Source: Candidatus Uhrbacteria bacterium
GTDB lineage: Bacteria > Patescibacteriota > Patescibacteriia > UBA9934 > GWF2-40-263
Length of the DNA: 6,478 nt
Reading direction: 5' to 3'
Assembly (NCBI GenBank): GCA_023246275.1
Contig: JAHFIS010000046.1
Location: forward strand, 1 to 6,478
This document shows, piece by piece, positions 1-5,666 of the stretch. Each line of letters begins with the position of its first letter. The stretch's first letter is position 1. Both the position numbers and the translations under genes were made by a program. The notes under the pieces are model-generated. The model ran no database searches. It worked only from the letters and a program-made list of their open reading frames with translations, and was not told the origin of the DNA.

Positions 1-436
1 TCGCCAGGTCCGCGACCGCCAGCTTGTGAATCATCGTGTCAAGGACGTTCTTCTCGTTGGTCGCCTCGTCGGGGGCGGCGGCCCCGGCCTGCGCGGCCGC
101 GGACGCAAAGTAGGTACTCAGCGCGTCGCGCTCGGCAAGGTACTGCCTGATGGTGATCACGTGGGTTCCGACGACCGCCGCCGGGTACGGAATGACGTTC
201 ACGATTTTCCGAACGGACGAGTCCATCGGATTGTGACGGTACACGAACGAGGTCATGATGGCGAAAACGCCAAAGAGCAGCCCGCAGGCGACAAGCGCAT
301 GCTTCACCTTCTGGGGAACGCGCGACTTTTGCTTGGAGATCGAGGCGTCGGCGTCGGGCTCGGACGGAGCGGTCTCGGCGACAGAAACGGTCGGCTCAAC
401 GATAACGGCGGGCGCTTCAACGATTTCTGGCTCCAT
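1..436 (-). CDS. SurA/PrsA-like foldase (peptidyl-prolyl isomerase family), N-terminal part
   Basis: The gene runs off the left edge, so only 145 N-terminal residues are visible. They comprise a cytosolic Ala/Pro/Glu-rich tail (about 1-45), one membrane helix (about 46-65, ALVACGLLFGVFAIMTSFVY) and the start of an extracytoplasmic domain. That domain reads VIPYPAAVVGTHVITIRQYL (81-100) and later NVLDTMIHKLAVADLA (130-145). The pattern 'hydrophobic-x-VG/NG-x-x-I-x-x-x-x-Y' followed by 'xLDxxIxxxL' is typical of SurA_N-type chaperone domains preceding a parvulin isomerase domain. The isomerase domain itself would lie outside the window. The inferred role is folding of secreted or envelope proteins at the outer face of the membrane. 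It starts 25 bases after the FtsB-like stop, so it is probably in the same operon. No Shine-Dalgarno is visible before the ATG at 436, and the start was chosen because it is the only ATG that gives tail plus anchor. The family call is reasonably firm; isomerase activity is unproven. Confidence 0.75.
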   Translation of the reverse strand, partial: MEPEIVEAPAVIVEPTVSVAETAPSEPDADASISKQKSRVPQKVKHALVACGLLFGVFAIMTSFVYRHNPMDSSVRKIVNVIPYPAAVVGTHVITIRQYLAERDALSTYFASAAAQAGAAAPDEATNEKNVLDTMIHKLAVADLA

Positions 437-461
437 AGCGGGGTGTGGATAAGTGAACGTG

Positions 462-902
462 CTAACGAAGGAAATAATGCCACCATTTGATTGGGTTCGC
501 AACCTCCGGCTCGGCCGCGTCCAGGGCTAGCAGGGTCCTTGGGTCCGCCGCCTTGGCGATCGCCTCCGCGTCGGCGCCGGTCGCCACGGTCCCTTCCGCT
601 CCCCCGTCCTGAATAATCACCACGTTTTCCCCGGGCTTTTTCAGACCGAGCTTTAGGCGCGCCTCGCGCTCAATGAACGACTCGGTCCGAAACGCCGTGT
701 TCAGGTCCGCGATCTCCAGGTTGCGCGCCTGCAGCGCCGCCGCCTGATCCTGCAGCCCGGCGATCTCGCCCTGGATCTCCCGGTTGCGAATCCACTCCCG
801 GCCGAACGAGCAGCCGATGGCAACCAAAATGACCGCGTTCACGACGAACAGCAGTCGGAACTCGATCAGTCGCCTCCAAAGTGGCTTGCGTATCTCAGGC
901 AT
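462..902 (-). CDS. FtsB/DivIC-family septum formation initiator
   Basis: A 146-residue bitopic membrane protein. A basic N-terminal segment (RKPLWRRLIEFR) is followed by one transmembrane helix (about 16-33), then a short heptad-like coiled coil (about 38-70, EIQGEIAGLQDQAAALQARN). The conserved DivIC/FtsB block follows (about 74-97), with ESFIEREARLKLGLKKPGE and then VVII. This order and length fit FtsB/DivIC, a divisome protein that pairs with FtsL-type partners and FtsQ/DivIB to activate septal peptidoglycan synthesis. The tail is longer than in E. coli FtsB and ends in KWWHYFLR, an aromatic end I recall from FtsB-like proteins of candidate-phyla bacteria. Its ATG overlaps the end of the PH-domain gene by 8 bases, which suggests translational coupling. 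No strong Shine-Dalgarno is present. FtsL and FtsB cannot be fully separated by sequence alone, but the ERExARxKLGxxxPGE block favours FtsB/DivIC. Confidence 0.86.
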   Translation of the reverse strand: MPEIRKPLWRRLIEFRLLFVVNAVILVAIGCSFGREWIRNREIQGEIAGLQDQAAALQARNLEIADLNTAFRTESFIEREARLKLGLKKPGENVVIIQDGGAEGTVATGADAEAIAKAADPRTLLALDAAEPEVANPIKWWHYFLR

Positions 903-1473
903 GGGAATCGTGAAAGAATTGCTCGATGGCCTCGTCGCGCTCGGCTTCGGTCACGACCGGGACCGCCTTTTTCGCCGCCGTCCGCGCATGCTCGCGCAGG
1001 TCGTTGATCAGGTCGTGGATCCGGCTCGGCCGCGCCGCGTTCCTGAACTCGATGTCCGCCGCGCTTCCGGCCACGTGGAGCCGGATGCTGCCGTACCGGA
1101 ACAGCGTCGGAAACACCCCCTTCACCCGATAGCTTACCTCGTCGATGCGCGGATAGGAAATTTCGGAGATCTCGCGGTCAAAGAACGCCTTCCGTTCCAC
1201 GTCGATGACGCGTCGGTCCGTGACGATCATGACCGTACAGGACCACTTCACGTAAGCCCGCAGAAAAAAGTAGGTCGCGCTCCCGAACAGCCCGAAGAAG
1301 ATCAGCACGCCGACCCATCCCTCTCGAAACAGCGGGAACAAAAAGAAGAACGGGATCACGACCCAGAGGAACAGCAGGAAGAACCGCGGCAGGTGCGGCA
1401 CGACGTCCTCGTGCACGACCTCGAGCACGTCCTCCTCCGGTTTTAGTTGGATGGCCTTATCGATGAGCAGCAT
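895..1473 (-). CDS. Membrane protein with bacterial PH domain (bPH2/DUF304-like)
   Basis: A 192-residue protein from the ATG at 1473. After a short acidic N-terminus (LKPEEDVLEVVHEDVV) come two adjacent membrane helices (about 29-49 and 52-74) with a tight turn between them, placing both ends in the cytosol. A PH-like domain follows (about 78-160), with the family signature VTDRRVIDVERKAFFDREIS, then a region of IDEV and later IRLHVAG strands. A charged helical tail ends the protein. Such proteins are widespread, and their function is largely unknown; roles at the membrane are assumed. The start is uncertain. A TTG at 1488 would add MPNAD and enlarge the overlap with murE from 17 to 32 bases. 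I prefer the ATG because it is the stronger start codon, although neither has a good ribosome binding site. The domain call is firm and the physiological role is unknown. Its position between murE and the FtsB-like gene suggests a link to envelope growth or division. Confidence 0.82.
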   Translation of the reverse strand: MLLIDKAIQLKPEEDVLEVVHEDVVPHLPRFFLLFLWVVIPFFFLFPLFREGWVGVLIFFGLFGSATYFFLRAYVKWSCTVMIVTDRRVIDVERKAFFDREISEISYPRIDEVSYRVKGVFPTLFRYGSIRLHVAGSAADIEFRNAARPSRIHDLINDLREHARTAAKKAVPVVTEAERDEAIEQFFHDSHA

Positions 1474-2794
1474 ATCCGCGTTTGGCAAGCGCTTTTCGCG
1501 CCGCGTCCCGATCGTCCCAGGGAATCTTTCGTCCGTTCGCCACGGCCATCACCGGTTCGCAACCTTTTCCAGTCAGCAAGACGAGATCGCCCGGCTCGGC
1601 CAGTTCGACCGCCTTGTCGATCGCCTCCTGTCTGTCGAGGATGAGAAAAAGGTCCTTTCCTTCGACCCTCCGTCCCCTGGCCCCCTCGGCCACCTCCCGA
1701 ACGATCCCCATCGGATCGTCGTCATACGGATCCTCGTTCGTCACGATCACCACGTCGTCATGCTCCGCGGCCATCTCCCCGAGGACACGGCGGCGCGCGA
1801 CGTCGCGGCCGCCTCCCGTCGAGCCAAGGACGTGGATGATTCGACCGTGATCGATCAGGTCGAGCGCGTCGTACAGCGCGCTTAGCGCCGCCGGCTCGGG
1901 CGCGTAGTCGACGATCACCGAGAACGGCTGGCCCTCGGCGATCGATTCGAAACGTCCCGGGACCGGCCGAAGCGACGCGATTCCCGCCTGGATTTTCTCC
2001 CAGGACAGTCCGACCGCGCGGCAGGCGGCAATCGCGGCGAGCGCGTTCATCAGATTGAATCGTCCGATGGGAGAGATCGAGAACGAAAGTCGTTGAGTCG
2101 CTGAGTCGCTGAGTCGCTGAGTGTCGACGGAAAAAGTCGTTCCCTTCGAGGACATCGCGACGTCCGTCGCGAAAATGTCCGCGCGACCGTTCTTCAGTCC
2201 GAACCCGATCTTTTCGTCCGCGTCGAACGAGAGGAAATATTCCGCGTGCGCATCGTCGACGTTCACGACGGAAACTTTTTCCTGACCGGATTTCCGCCTT
2301 CCCTTAGGCAAGGCGGCAAAGAGCCGTCCTTTTGCCTTCTTATAATTCTCAAATCCTCCGTGTGACTCGATGTGCTCCGGGGTCAGGTTCGTGAACACGG
2401 CCACGTCGTAATCGATTCCGACGTGCCGCGACTGGGCGATTCCCTGCGACGATGTCTCCACGACCGCGTACTCGCAGCCGGCCTTCACCATGTCCGCCAG
2501 CAACCTCTGCGTCGCGAACCTTCCGAGCATCGTCATCTTCCGGTCGTTCGTCCATTCCCGGTCCGCGACCTTGAACGACGTCGTCCCCGTCCAGCCCACC
2601 CTGTGCCCGGCGCTCTCAAGGATCCTCCCAACGTACTCCGTCGTCGTCGACTTCCCGTTCGTCCCGGTCACGCCGATGACGACGAGCTTTCTGGACGGAC
2701 GCCCGTATGCCAACGCCGCCACGACGGCAAGCGCGTAGTGATAGGCGCCGAGAACCGGTGCCGGGATCATTTTTCGAATCGACGTCTTGACCAT
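1457..2794 (-). CDS. murE: MurE-like UDP-N-acetylmuramyl-tripeptide synthetase, short form
   Basis: A Mur ligase of 445 residues. Seen motifs: P-loop VTGTNGKSTT (42-51), ETSSQGI (113-119), FTNLTPEHIESHG (134-146) with the candidate carbamylated lysine K155 in YKKAKGRLF, GRFNLMNALAAIA (244-256), VPGRFE (278-283), VDYAPEPAAL (295-304 region), LTGKGCE (407-413) and IPWDDR (424-429). The order and the 'IESHG...YxxAK' and 'DDR' blocks identify the MurE branch, which adds the third peptide residue to UDP-MurNAc-dipeptide using ATP in the cytosol. It is shorter than typical MurE (around 490 residues) because the UDP-binding N-terminal domain is missing. Only about 35 residues precede the ligase core, and they include a hydrophobic stretch (11-30). 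The usual DNPR motif for diaminopimelate is replaced by NEDPYDDDP, so the added amino acid cannot be inferred. The ATG at 2794 is fixed by an in-frame TGA at 2816-2818. A tandem repeat and an inverted repeat lie inside the gene. Confidence 0.87.
   Translation of the reverse strand: MVKTSIRKMIPAPVLGAYHYALAVVAALAYGRPSRKLVVIGVTGTNGKSTTTEYVGRILESAGHRVGWTGTTSFKVADREWTNDRKMTMLGRFATQRLLADMVKAGCEYAVVETSSQGIAQSRHVGIDYDVAVFTNLTPEHIESHGGFENYKKAKGRLFAALPKGRRKSGQEKVSVVNVDDAHAEYFLSFDADEKIGFGLKNGRADIFATDVAMSSKGTTFSVDTQRLSDSATQRLSFSISPIGRFNLMNALAAIAACRAVGLSWEKIQAGIASLRPVPGRFESIAEGQPFSVIVDYAPEPAALSALYDALDLIDHGRIIHVLGSTGGGRDVARRRVLGEMAAEHDDVVIVTNEDPYDDDPMGIVREVAEGARGRRVEGKDLFLILDRQEAIDKAVELAEPGDLVLLTGKGCEPVMAVANGRKIPWDDRDAARKALAKRGYAAHR
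2088..2119. repeat. 8-base tandem repeat inside murE (four units)
   Basis: Four consecutive 8-base units on the plus strand: AGTCGTTG (2088-2095), then AGTCGCTG at 2096, 2104 and 2112, followed by a partial unit AGTG. The first unit differs from the others by one base. Because 8 is not a multiple of 3, the repeat is read in successive frames and gives an 8-residue period in the protein (TQRLSDSA then TQRLS, about residues 225-237). It lies just before the conserved GRFN motif, where related ligases have a short hairpin, so it probably forms a surface loop. Gain or loss of one or two units would shift the frame of murE. Confidence 0.9.
2294..2316. repeat. Small inverted repeat inside murE
   Basis: CCGCCTT (2294-2300) is matched by its exact reverse complement AAGGCGG (2310-2316), giving a 7-base stem around a 9-base spacer. 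It encodes residues 160-167 (AALPKGRR) in the loop between the LFAAL helix and the VSVVNVDD strand, a place where MurE proteins vary in length. It could be a chance stem in GC-rich DNA or the remnant of a small inserted element. Confidence 0.5.
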
Positions 2795-2799
2795 GTGCC

Positions 2800-2875
2800 T
2801 GTCATTGCGAGGCCATCAGGCCGAAGCAATCTCTAGCGCGTGGGATTGCTTCGCTCTGAGGAGCTCGCAATGACA
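2800..2875. repeat. Palindromic intergenic repeat between murD and murE
   Basis: A 76-base imperfect palindrome fills almost all of the only sizeable gap. The outer arms TGTCATTGCGAG (2800-2811) and CTCGCAATGACA (2864-2875) pair perfectly over 12 bases. The inner arms CGAAGCAATC (2822-2831) and GATTGCTTCG (2844-2853) pair perfectly over 10 bases around a 12-base loop (2832-2843). The 10-base segments between the arms pair only partly, and GGCC-ATCA-GGCC (2811-2822) can form its own small hairpin. I recall near-identical 'TGTCATTGCGAG...CGAAGCAATC' elements as dispersed short palindromic repeats in many unrelated bacterial genomes, so this is probably a mobile or REP-like element. Its end lies 5 bases upstream of the murE ATG, so an RNA hairpin here could limit ribosome access. 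It lacks a following T-run on the minus strand and so does not look like an intrinsic terminator for murD. Confidence 0.88.
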
Positions 2876-2880
2876 CGAAA

Positions 2881-4338
2881 CTACTCTTTAATTTTTTTGA
2901 CCGCCTCCACGAACTGCTCGCCGCGGTCGAACTCGTTCCTGAACATCCCGAAGCTGGCGGCGCCCGGCGAAAGGACGACCGTGTCGCCCTCCTCCGACCC
3001 CTTCGCGGCGAGCTTGACCGCGTCTTCCATGGACGTCGCGACGACGGACGGGACGGATTCCCCGATGCTCTTCTGAATGTCGGGCGTGGCAGTTCCGTCA
3101 AGGTACACGACGAACTTGCAAGTCTTTGCGACCTTTTTGCCCATTTCCGCGTACGGAAGCCCTTTTGTCGATCCGCCGCAGATGAGCACGGCGCGCTTGG
3201 TTTTTCCAAATCGATCGAGCGCCGCGATCACGCCGTCAGGAGAGGTCGCGGTCGTATCGTTGACATAGGCGACGCCGCGTACCTCCTTCACGATCTCTTG
3301 GCGGCCGGGCAGCCCCTGGAACGTTTTGAGCGTCGCCGAAATCACGTCGGCCGGAATGCCGGCAAGGTGGGCGGCAAGCGACGCGGCAAGCGCGTTCAGA
3401 AGGTTGTGCGTCCCCTGGAGCGCCATCGTCGCGGTGTCGCCGAGCACGTGCTCGACCCCCTCTACGGCACAGACGATCTGACCGTCGCGGAGAAACACGC
3501 CGTTCTTCGCCTCGGTCGCCTGTTCCGAGAACCAAAACTTGTCGCATCCGATCTTGTCCGCCATCGCGCGGACCATCTCGTGGTCGGCGTTCAGCACGGC
3601 CTTCTGACCCGGCTTGCAGTGGCGGAACAGCTGGAGCTTCGATTCCGCGTACGCCTCGAGCGACGCGTAGCGGTTGAGGTGGTCCGGAAAGATATTCGTC
3701 AGCACGCCAATGTCCGGACCTCGGTCGACGGACTCAAGGCTCTCGATGAGCCAGGAGGACATTTCAAGGACGACCGGGACGACGGTCGTCTCGGCAAGCA
3801 GCATGTCGAGGTCCTCGAGCGGCGAGCGCGTGATGTTTCCCGCCACGACCGTCTTCGGATTCACGGCCCTGAACATCTCCCCGAGCAGCGCGGTGGTCGT
3901 CGACTTTCCGCGCGTGCCGGTGATCGCGTAGATCGGGAACGGGCAGTGCCGGAAGAACAGCGACATGTCGCTTTCCACCGGGACGCCGTGCTCGCGAGCA
4001 AGAAGGATGAACTCGGACTCGCGCGGGACGCCGGGGTTCTGGACCACGAGGTCGACGTCTGTGAAGTCCTGGGCGCGGTGCTCGGCCAGCGCGAACACGG
4101 GCTGGTAGATCGTGCGGTCCGGAAACTGCGCGCGGTACGTCTCGTACCACTTCGAAATCTCGTCGACGGACTCGCGGAGCTCGTCCTCGGACTTGAGGTC
4201 GGTGATCACCAGCTGCGCGCCATGGCGCATCAGCCACTTGGCCGCGCCGATGCCGCTTCCCTGGGTATACGCGCCAAGGCCCATGACGGTGACGACCGCG
4301 TCCTGGAACGAAGAGATGTCGGATGGATTTACGGGCAT
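2881..4338 (-). CDS. murD: UDP-N-acetylmuramoylalanine--D-glutamate ligase (MurD)
   Basis: A Mur ligase of 485 residues that adds D-glutamate to UDP-MurNAc-L-alanine using ATP in the cytosol. All three domains are present. The N-terminal nucleotide-binding fold has a longer than usual glycine loop (GLGAYTQGSGIGAAKWL, 20-36) and NPGVPRESE (101-109). The ATPase core has a P-loop TGTRGKSTTT (140-149), AGNITRSPL (166-174), LEMSSW (191-196), NIFPDHLNRY (215-224) with candidate carbamylated K234, and GTHNLLNALAA (309-319). The C-terminal domain has FQGLPGRQE (340-348), NDTTATSPDG (360-369), CGGSTKG (387-393) and SPGAASFGMFRNEFDRGEQF (457-476). The last block is diagnostic of MurD. Differences from the common motifs are Arg for Asn in the P-loop and Thr for Lys in NDSKATN. 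It begins 4 bases after the GT2 stop, with an AAGAGA ribosome-binding candidate about 10 bases upstream. It is intact and slightly longer than most MurD proteins. Confidence 0.93.
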   Translation of the reverse strand: MPVNPSDISSFQDAVVTVMGLGAYTQGSGIGAAKWLMRHGAQLVITDLKSEDELRESVDEISKWYETYRAQFPDRTIYQPVFALAEHRAQDFTDVDLVVQNPGVPRESEFILLAREHGVPVESDMSLFFRHCPFPIYAITGTRGKSTTTALLGEMFRAVNPKTVVAGNITRSPLEDLDMLLAETTVVPVVLEMSSWLIESLESVDRGPDIGVLTNIFPDHLNRYASLEAYAESKLQLFRHCKPGQKAVLNADHEMVRAMADKIGCDKFWFSEQATEAKNGVFLRDGQIVCAVEGVEHVLGDTATMALQGTHNLLNALAASLAAHLAGIPADVISATLKTFQGLPGRQEIVKEVRGVAYVNDTTATSPDGVIAALDRFGKTKRAVLICGGSTKGLPYAEMGKKVAKTCKFVVYLDGTATPDIQKSIGESVPSVVATSMEDAVKLAAKGSEEGDTVVLSPGAASFGMFRNEFDRGEQFVEAVKKIKE

Positions 4339-4342
4339 AACG

Positions 4343-5002
4343 TTAAAATCTCTTTAATATCCTGCCGATCCTCACGGCCAGCATCGATCCGACGATCTCC
4401 CCGGCCATCTTCGCGTATTGTACCACGCCGAGCCGCCAGCCGACCTTCTCGTACTTCCGGCGGATGGAAAGGCCGCGCAGGTGGACGGAACCGTACGGGA
4501 GGTCGCGCGAGCGGCAGTAGTAGTTCAGCGCGGACTCGGCCATGAACCCCTGGAGATACTCGGGAGGAACGCCTTCGGCGACCTGTCGGAGCATGACGCG
4601 CTCGCCGCCGATGAGCGGGAGGAGCGACGCGAGCTTCGACGCGAGCGTCCCGCGGTCGCGGATCCCCACGTTCATGACGCGGGAGCCGTTAACGACGGGA
4701 AGGACGAGCCGCGCGACGTGGTCGGCCGTGAGCCCGCGCAGGTCTGCGTCGAAGAACGCGATCACCGACGCGTCCGTATGCGCCAGGCCGTGAAGCATCG
4801 CCGCGCCCTTGCCCTGGTTCTTCGGAAGGGCATATGTCGTCGCACCGGCCGCGCGCGCGACCTCGGCTGTCTTGTCCGTGGACCCGTCGCACACGACGAT
4901 CACCTCTCGCACGTCGGGCGACGCGCGGAGGGTCGAGACGACGTCGCCGACGGTGAGTTCCTCGTTGAACGCCGGAATGATGGCCGCGACGCGCACGCTC
5001 AT
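4343..5002 (-). CDS. Family 2 glycosyltransferase (GT-A fold)
   Basis: A 219-residue glycosyltransferase. Seen motifs: IIPAFNEELTV (8-18), VVCDGSTDKT (36-45), NQGKGAAMLHGL (62-73) and the metal-binding DxD within FFDADLRGL (83-91, D85 and D87). Further on, GGERVMLRQVAEGVPPEY (132-149) and the C-terminal half contain conserved-looking positions and a moderately hydrophobic patch (119-131), but no clear transmembrane helix. GT2 enzymes transfer a sugar from a nucleotide-activated donor, often to a lipid carrier or surface glycan; donor and acceptor here cannot be read from sequence. The start ATG overlaps the previous gene's TGA by 4 bases (ATGA), implying translational coupling. MurD follows after 4 bases. 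The family is certain. A role in a cell-surface glycan or lipid is inferred from the GT4, MurD and MurE neighbours. Confidence 0.9.
   Translation of the reverse strand: MSVRVAAIIPAFNEELTVGDVVSTLRASPDVREVIVVCDGSTDKTAEVARAAGATTYALPKNQGKGAAMLHGLAHTDASVIAFFDADLRGLTADHVARLVLPVVNGSRVMNVGIRDRGTLASKLASLLPLIGGERVMLRQVAEGVPPEYLQGFMAESALNYYCRSRDLPYGSVHLRGLSIRRKYEKVGWRLGVVQYAKMAGEIVGSMLAVRIGRILKRF
4349..4354 (-). promoter_or_regulatory. Candidate ribosome binding site of murD
   Basis: The minus strand reads AAGAGA ten bases before the murD ATG, inside the last codons of the GT2 gene (encoding the K-R of its end). It is a partial match to the anti-Shine-Dalgarno, with slightly long spacing. It supports the ATG at 4338. 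Confidence 0.4.
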
Positions 5003-5655
5003 ACCGTGAGTTTCTTACGGCGCTCGTCGAGCGCGACGGACAGCCCGTCCGCCTCGTCCATCATCCAGCCCATTTCCGGATGCGACATTCCCATCGCGCG
5101 GAGGCTGCCGAGCGACTCGCGCACGCGCGAAAGATAGGTCGAGGCAAGCTCGTACTCCATCGCCGCGATCGCCGGCGAGTGCTCGTCGCCGCGCGCCTCC
5201 TCGACGAGGGCGAACGCGATCTTCACCGGGACGAGGTACGCGTTCACGTTCACGCGGAACATGTCGCGGTTCCGCATCCCCTGCTCCCAGTAGCAGTCGC
5301 GCGCCCAAAGGAAGACCTTGGTCGACCAGGCGTACGCCCGAACGTAGATCGCGTCGCGCCGCTGGCCGAGCAGATCGCGGATCGGCACGCCCTCGGGGAT
5401 CCCGGTTCCCTGGCAGTTCTCGCAGACGTGGCCGTCGTCCTCGTCGTCTCCGGATCCGAGCGACTCCGGCCCGAGCAGGTCGGCAAGCCGCTTCTCGTAC
5501 TGGTCCTCGGTCCGCGTCTGCTCCGCGATCACCCCCTTCTCCAGCGCATGCTGCACCTGGTTCCGAGACTGCTCGTGCAAATCAAACACCTCGTCGAGCT
5601 GATCCTCGAGCGCGTCCAGCTCGTCGCGGCGGAATAGCCAGGGGTTCGCGGCCAT
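4999..5655 (-). CDS. Uncharacterised helical protein with one CxxCxGxG motif
   Basis: I do not recognise this 218-residue protein. It appears soluble, with no signal peptide or membrane helix. Residues 10-62 are strongly charged and look helical, possibly coiled coil (DELDALEDQLDEVFDLHEQS). An acidic linker (SGDDEDDGH, about 68-76) leads into CENCQGTG (78-85), identical in pattern to one half-motif of the DnaJ zinc finger (CxxCxGxG). DnaJ has four such motifs and this protein only one, with a single further cysteine (C121), so zinc binding would need a dimer or a partner. The remainder (about 95-215) is rich in Ala, Arg, Tyr and Trp and appears all helical. It starts 10 bases after the translin-family stop, with a good AAGAGA site 5 bases before the ATG. 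It ends in a 4-base overlap with the GT2 start, so all three are probably co-translated. Coding is supported by length, spacing and the ribosome binding site; function is unknown. Confidence 0.8.
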   Translation of the reverse strand: MAANPWLFRRDELDALEDQLDEVFDLHEQSRNQVQHALEKGVIAEQTRTEDQYEKRLADLLGPESLGSGDDEDDGHVCENCQGTGIPEGVPIRDLLGQRRDAIYVRAYAWSTKVFLWARDCYWEQGMRNRDMFRVNVNAYLVPVKIAFALVEEARGDEHSPAIAAMEYELASTYLSRVRESLGSLRAMGMSHPEMGWMMDEADGLSVALDERRKKLTV

Positions 5656-5660
5656 AGTCG

Positions 5661-5666
5661 TCTCTT
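5661..5666 (-). promoter_or_regulatory. Candidate ribosome binding site of the CxxCxGxG protein
   Basis: The minus strand reads AAGAGA five bases before the ATG at 5655, touching the TAA stop of the translin-family gene. It is the best-placed Shine-Dalgarno-like site in the window and decides this start. Confidence 0.5.

Noticed and set aside
26..490. A 154-codon plus-strand open frame, and a 60-codon minus-strand frame at 304-486
   Set aside because: Both overlap the SurA-like reading frame, which has a proper membrane anchor and family motifs. The competing products are low-complexity and match nothing.
784..1446. A 220-codon plus-strand open frame opposite the PH-domain and FtsB-like genes
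   Set aside because: The minus-strand genes have clear domain signatures. This frame gives a charged, repetitive product typical of an antisense shadow.
2088..2119. The tandem repeat as a CRISPR or iteron array
   Set aside because: Units are only 8 bases, directly adjacent without spacers, and lie in an intact coding frame.
2341..2346. TATAAT on the plus strand as a promoter -10 box
   Set aside because: It lies inside murE (complement of the E-N-Y-K-K codons), has no -35 match at the right distance, and no plus-strand gene follows.
2800..2875. The murD-murE palindrome as a rho-independent terminator
   Set aside because: On the minus strand the stem is followed by GGCACATGG without a T-run, and murE begins at once. 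On the plus strand the nearest T-run is about 15 bases away and is the coding end of murD.
3298..4545. A 415-codon open frame on the plus strand opposite murD and the GT2 gene
   Set aside because: It is antisense to murD with all its conserved motifs. Its product is Arg/Val/Asp/His-rich with no recognisable domain, as expected from the complementary strand of GC-rich genes.
4999..5001. TGA read as glycine, as in some candidate-phyla lineages
   Set aside because: TGA here and at 895 ends proteins at sensible lengths and overlaps the next start as ATGA or ATGCCTGA. No gene in the window needs TGA as a sense codon.
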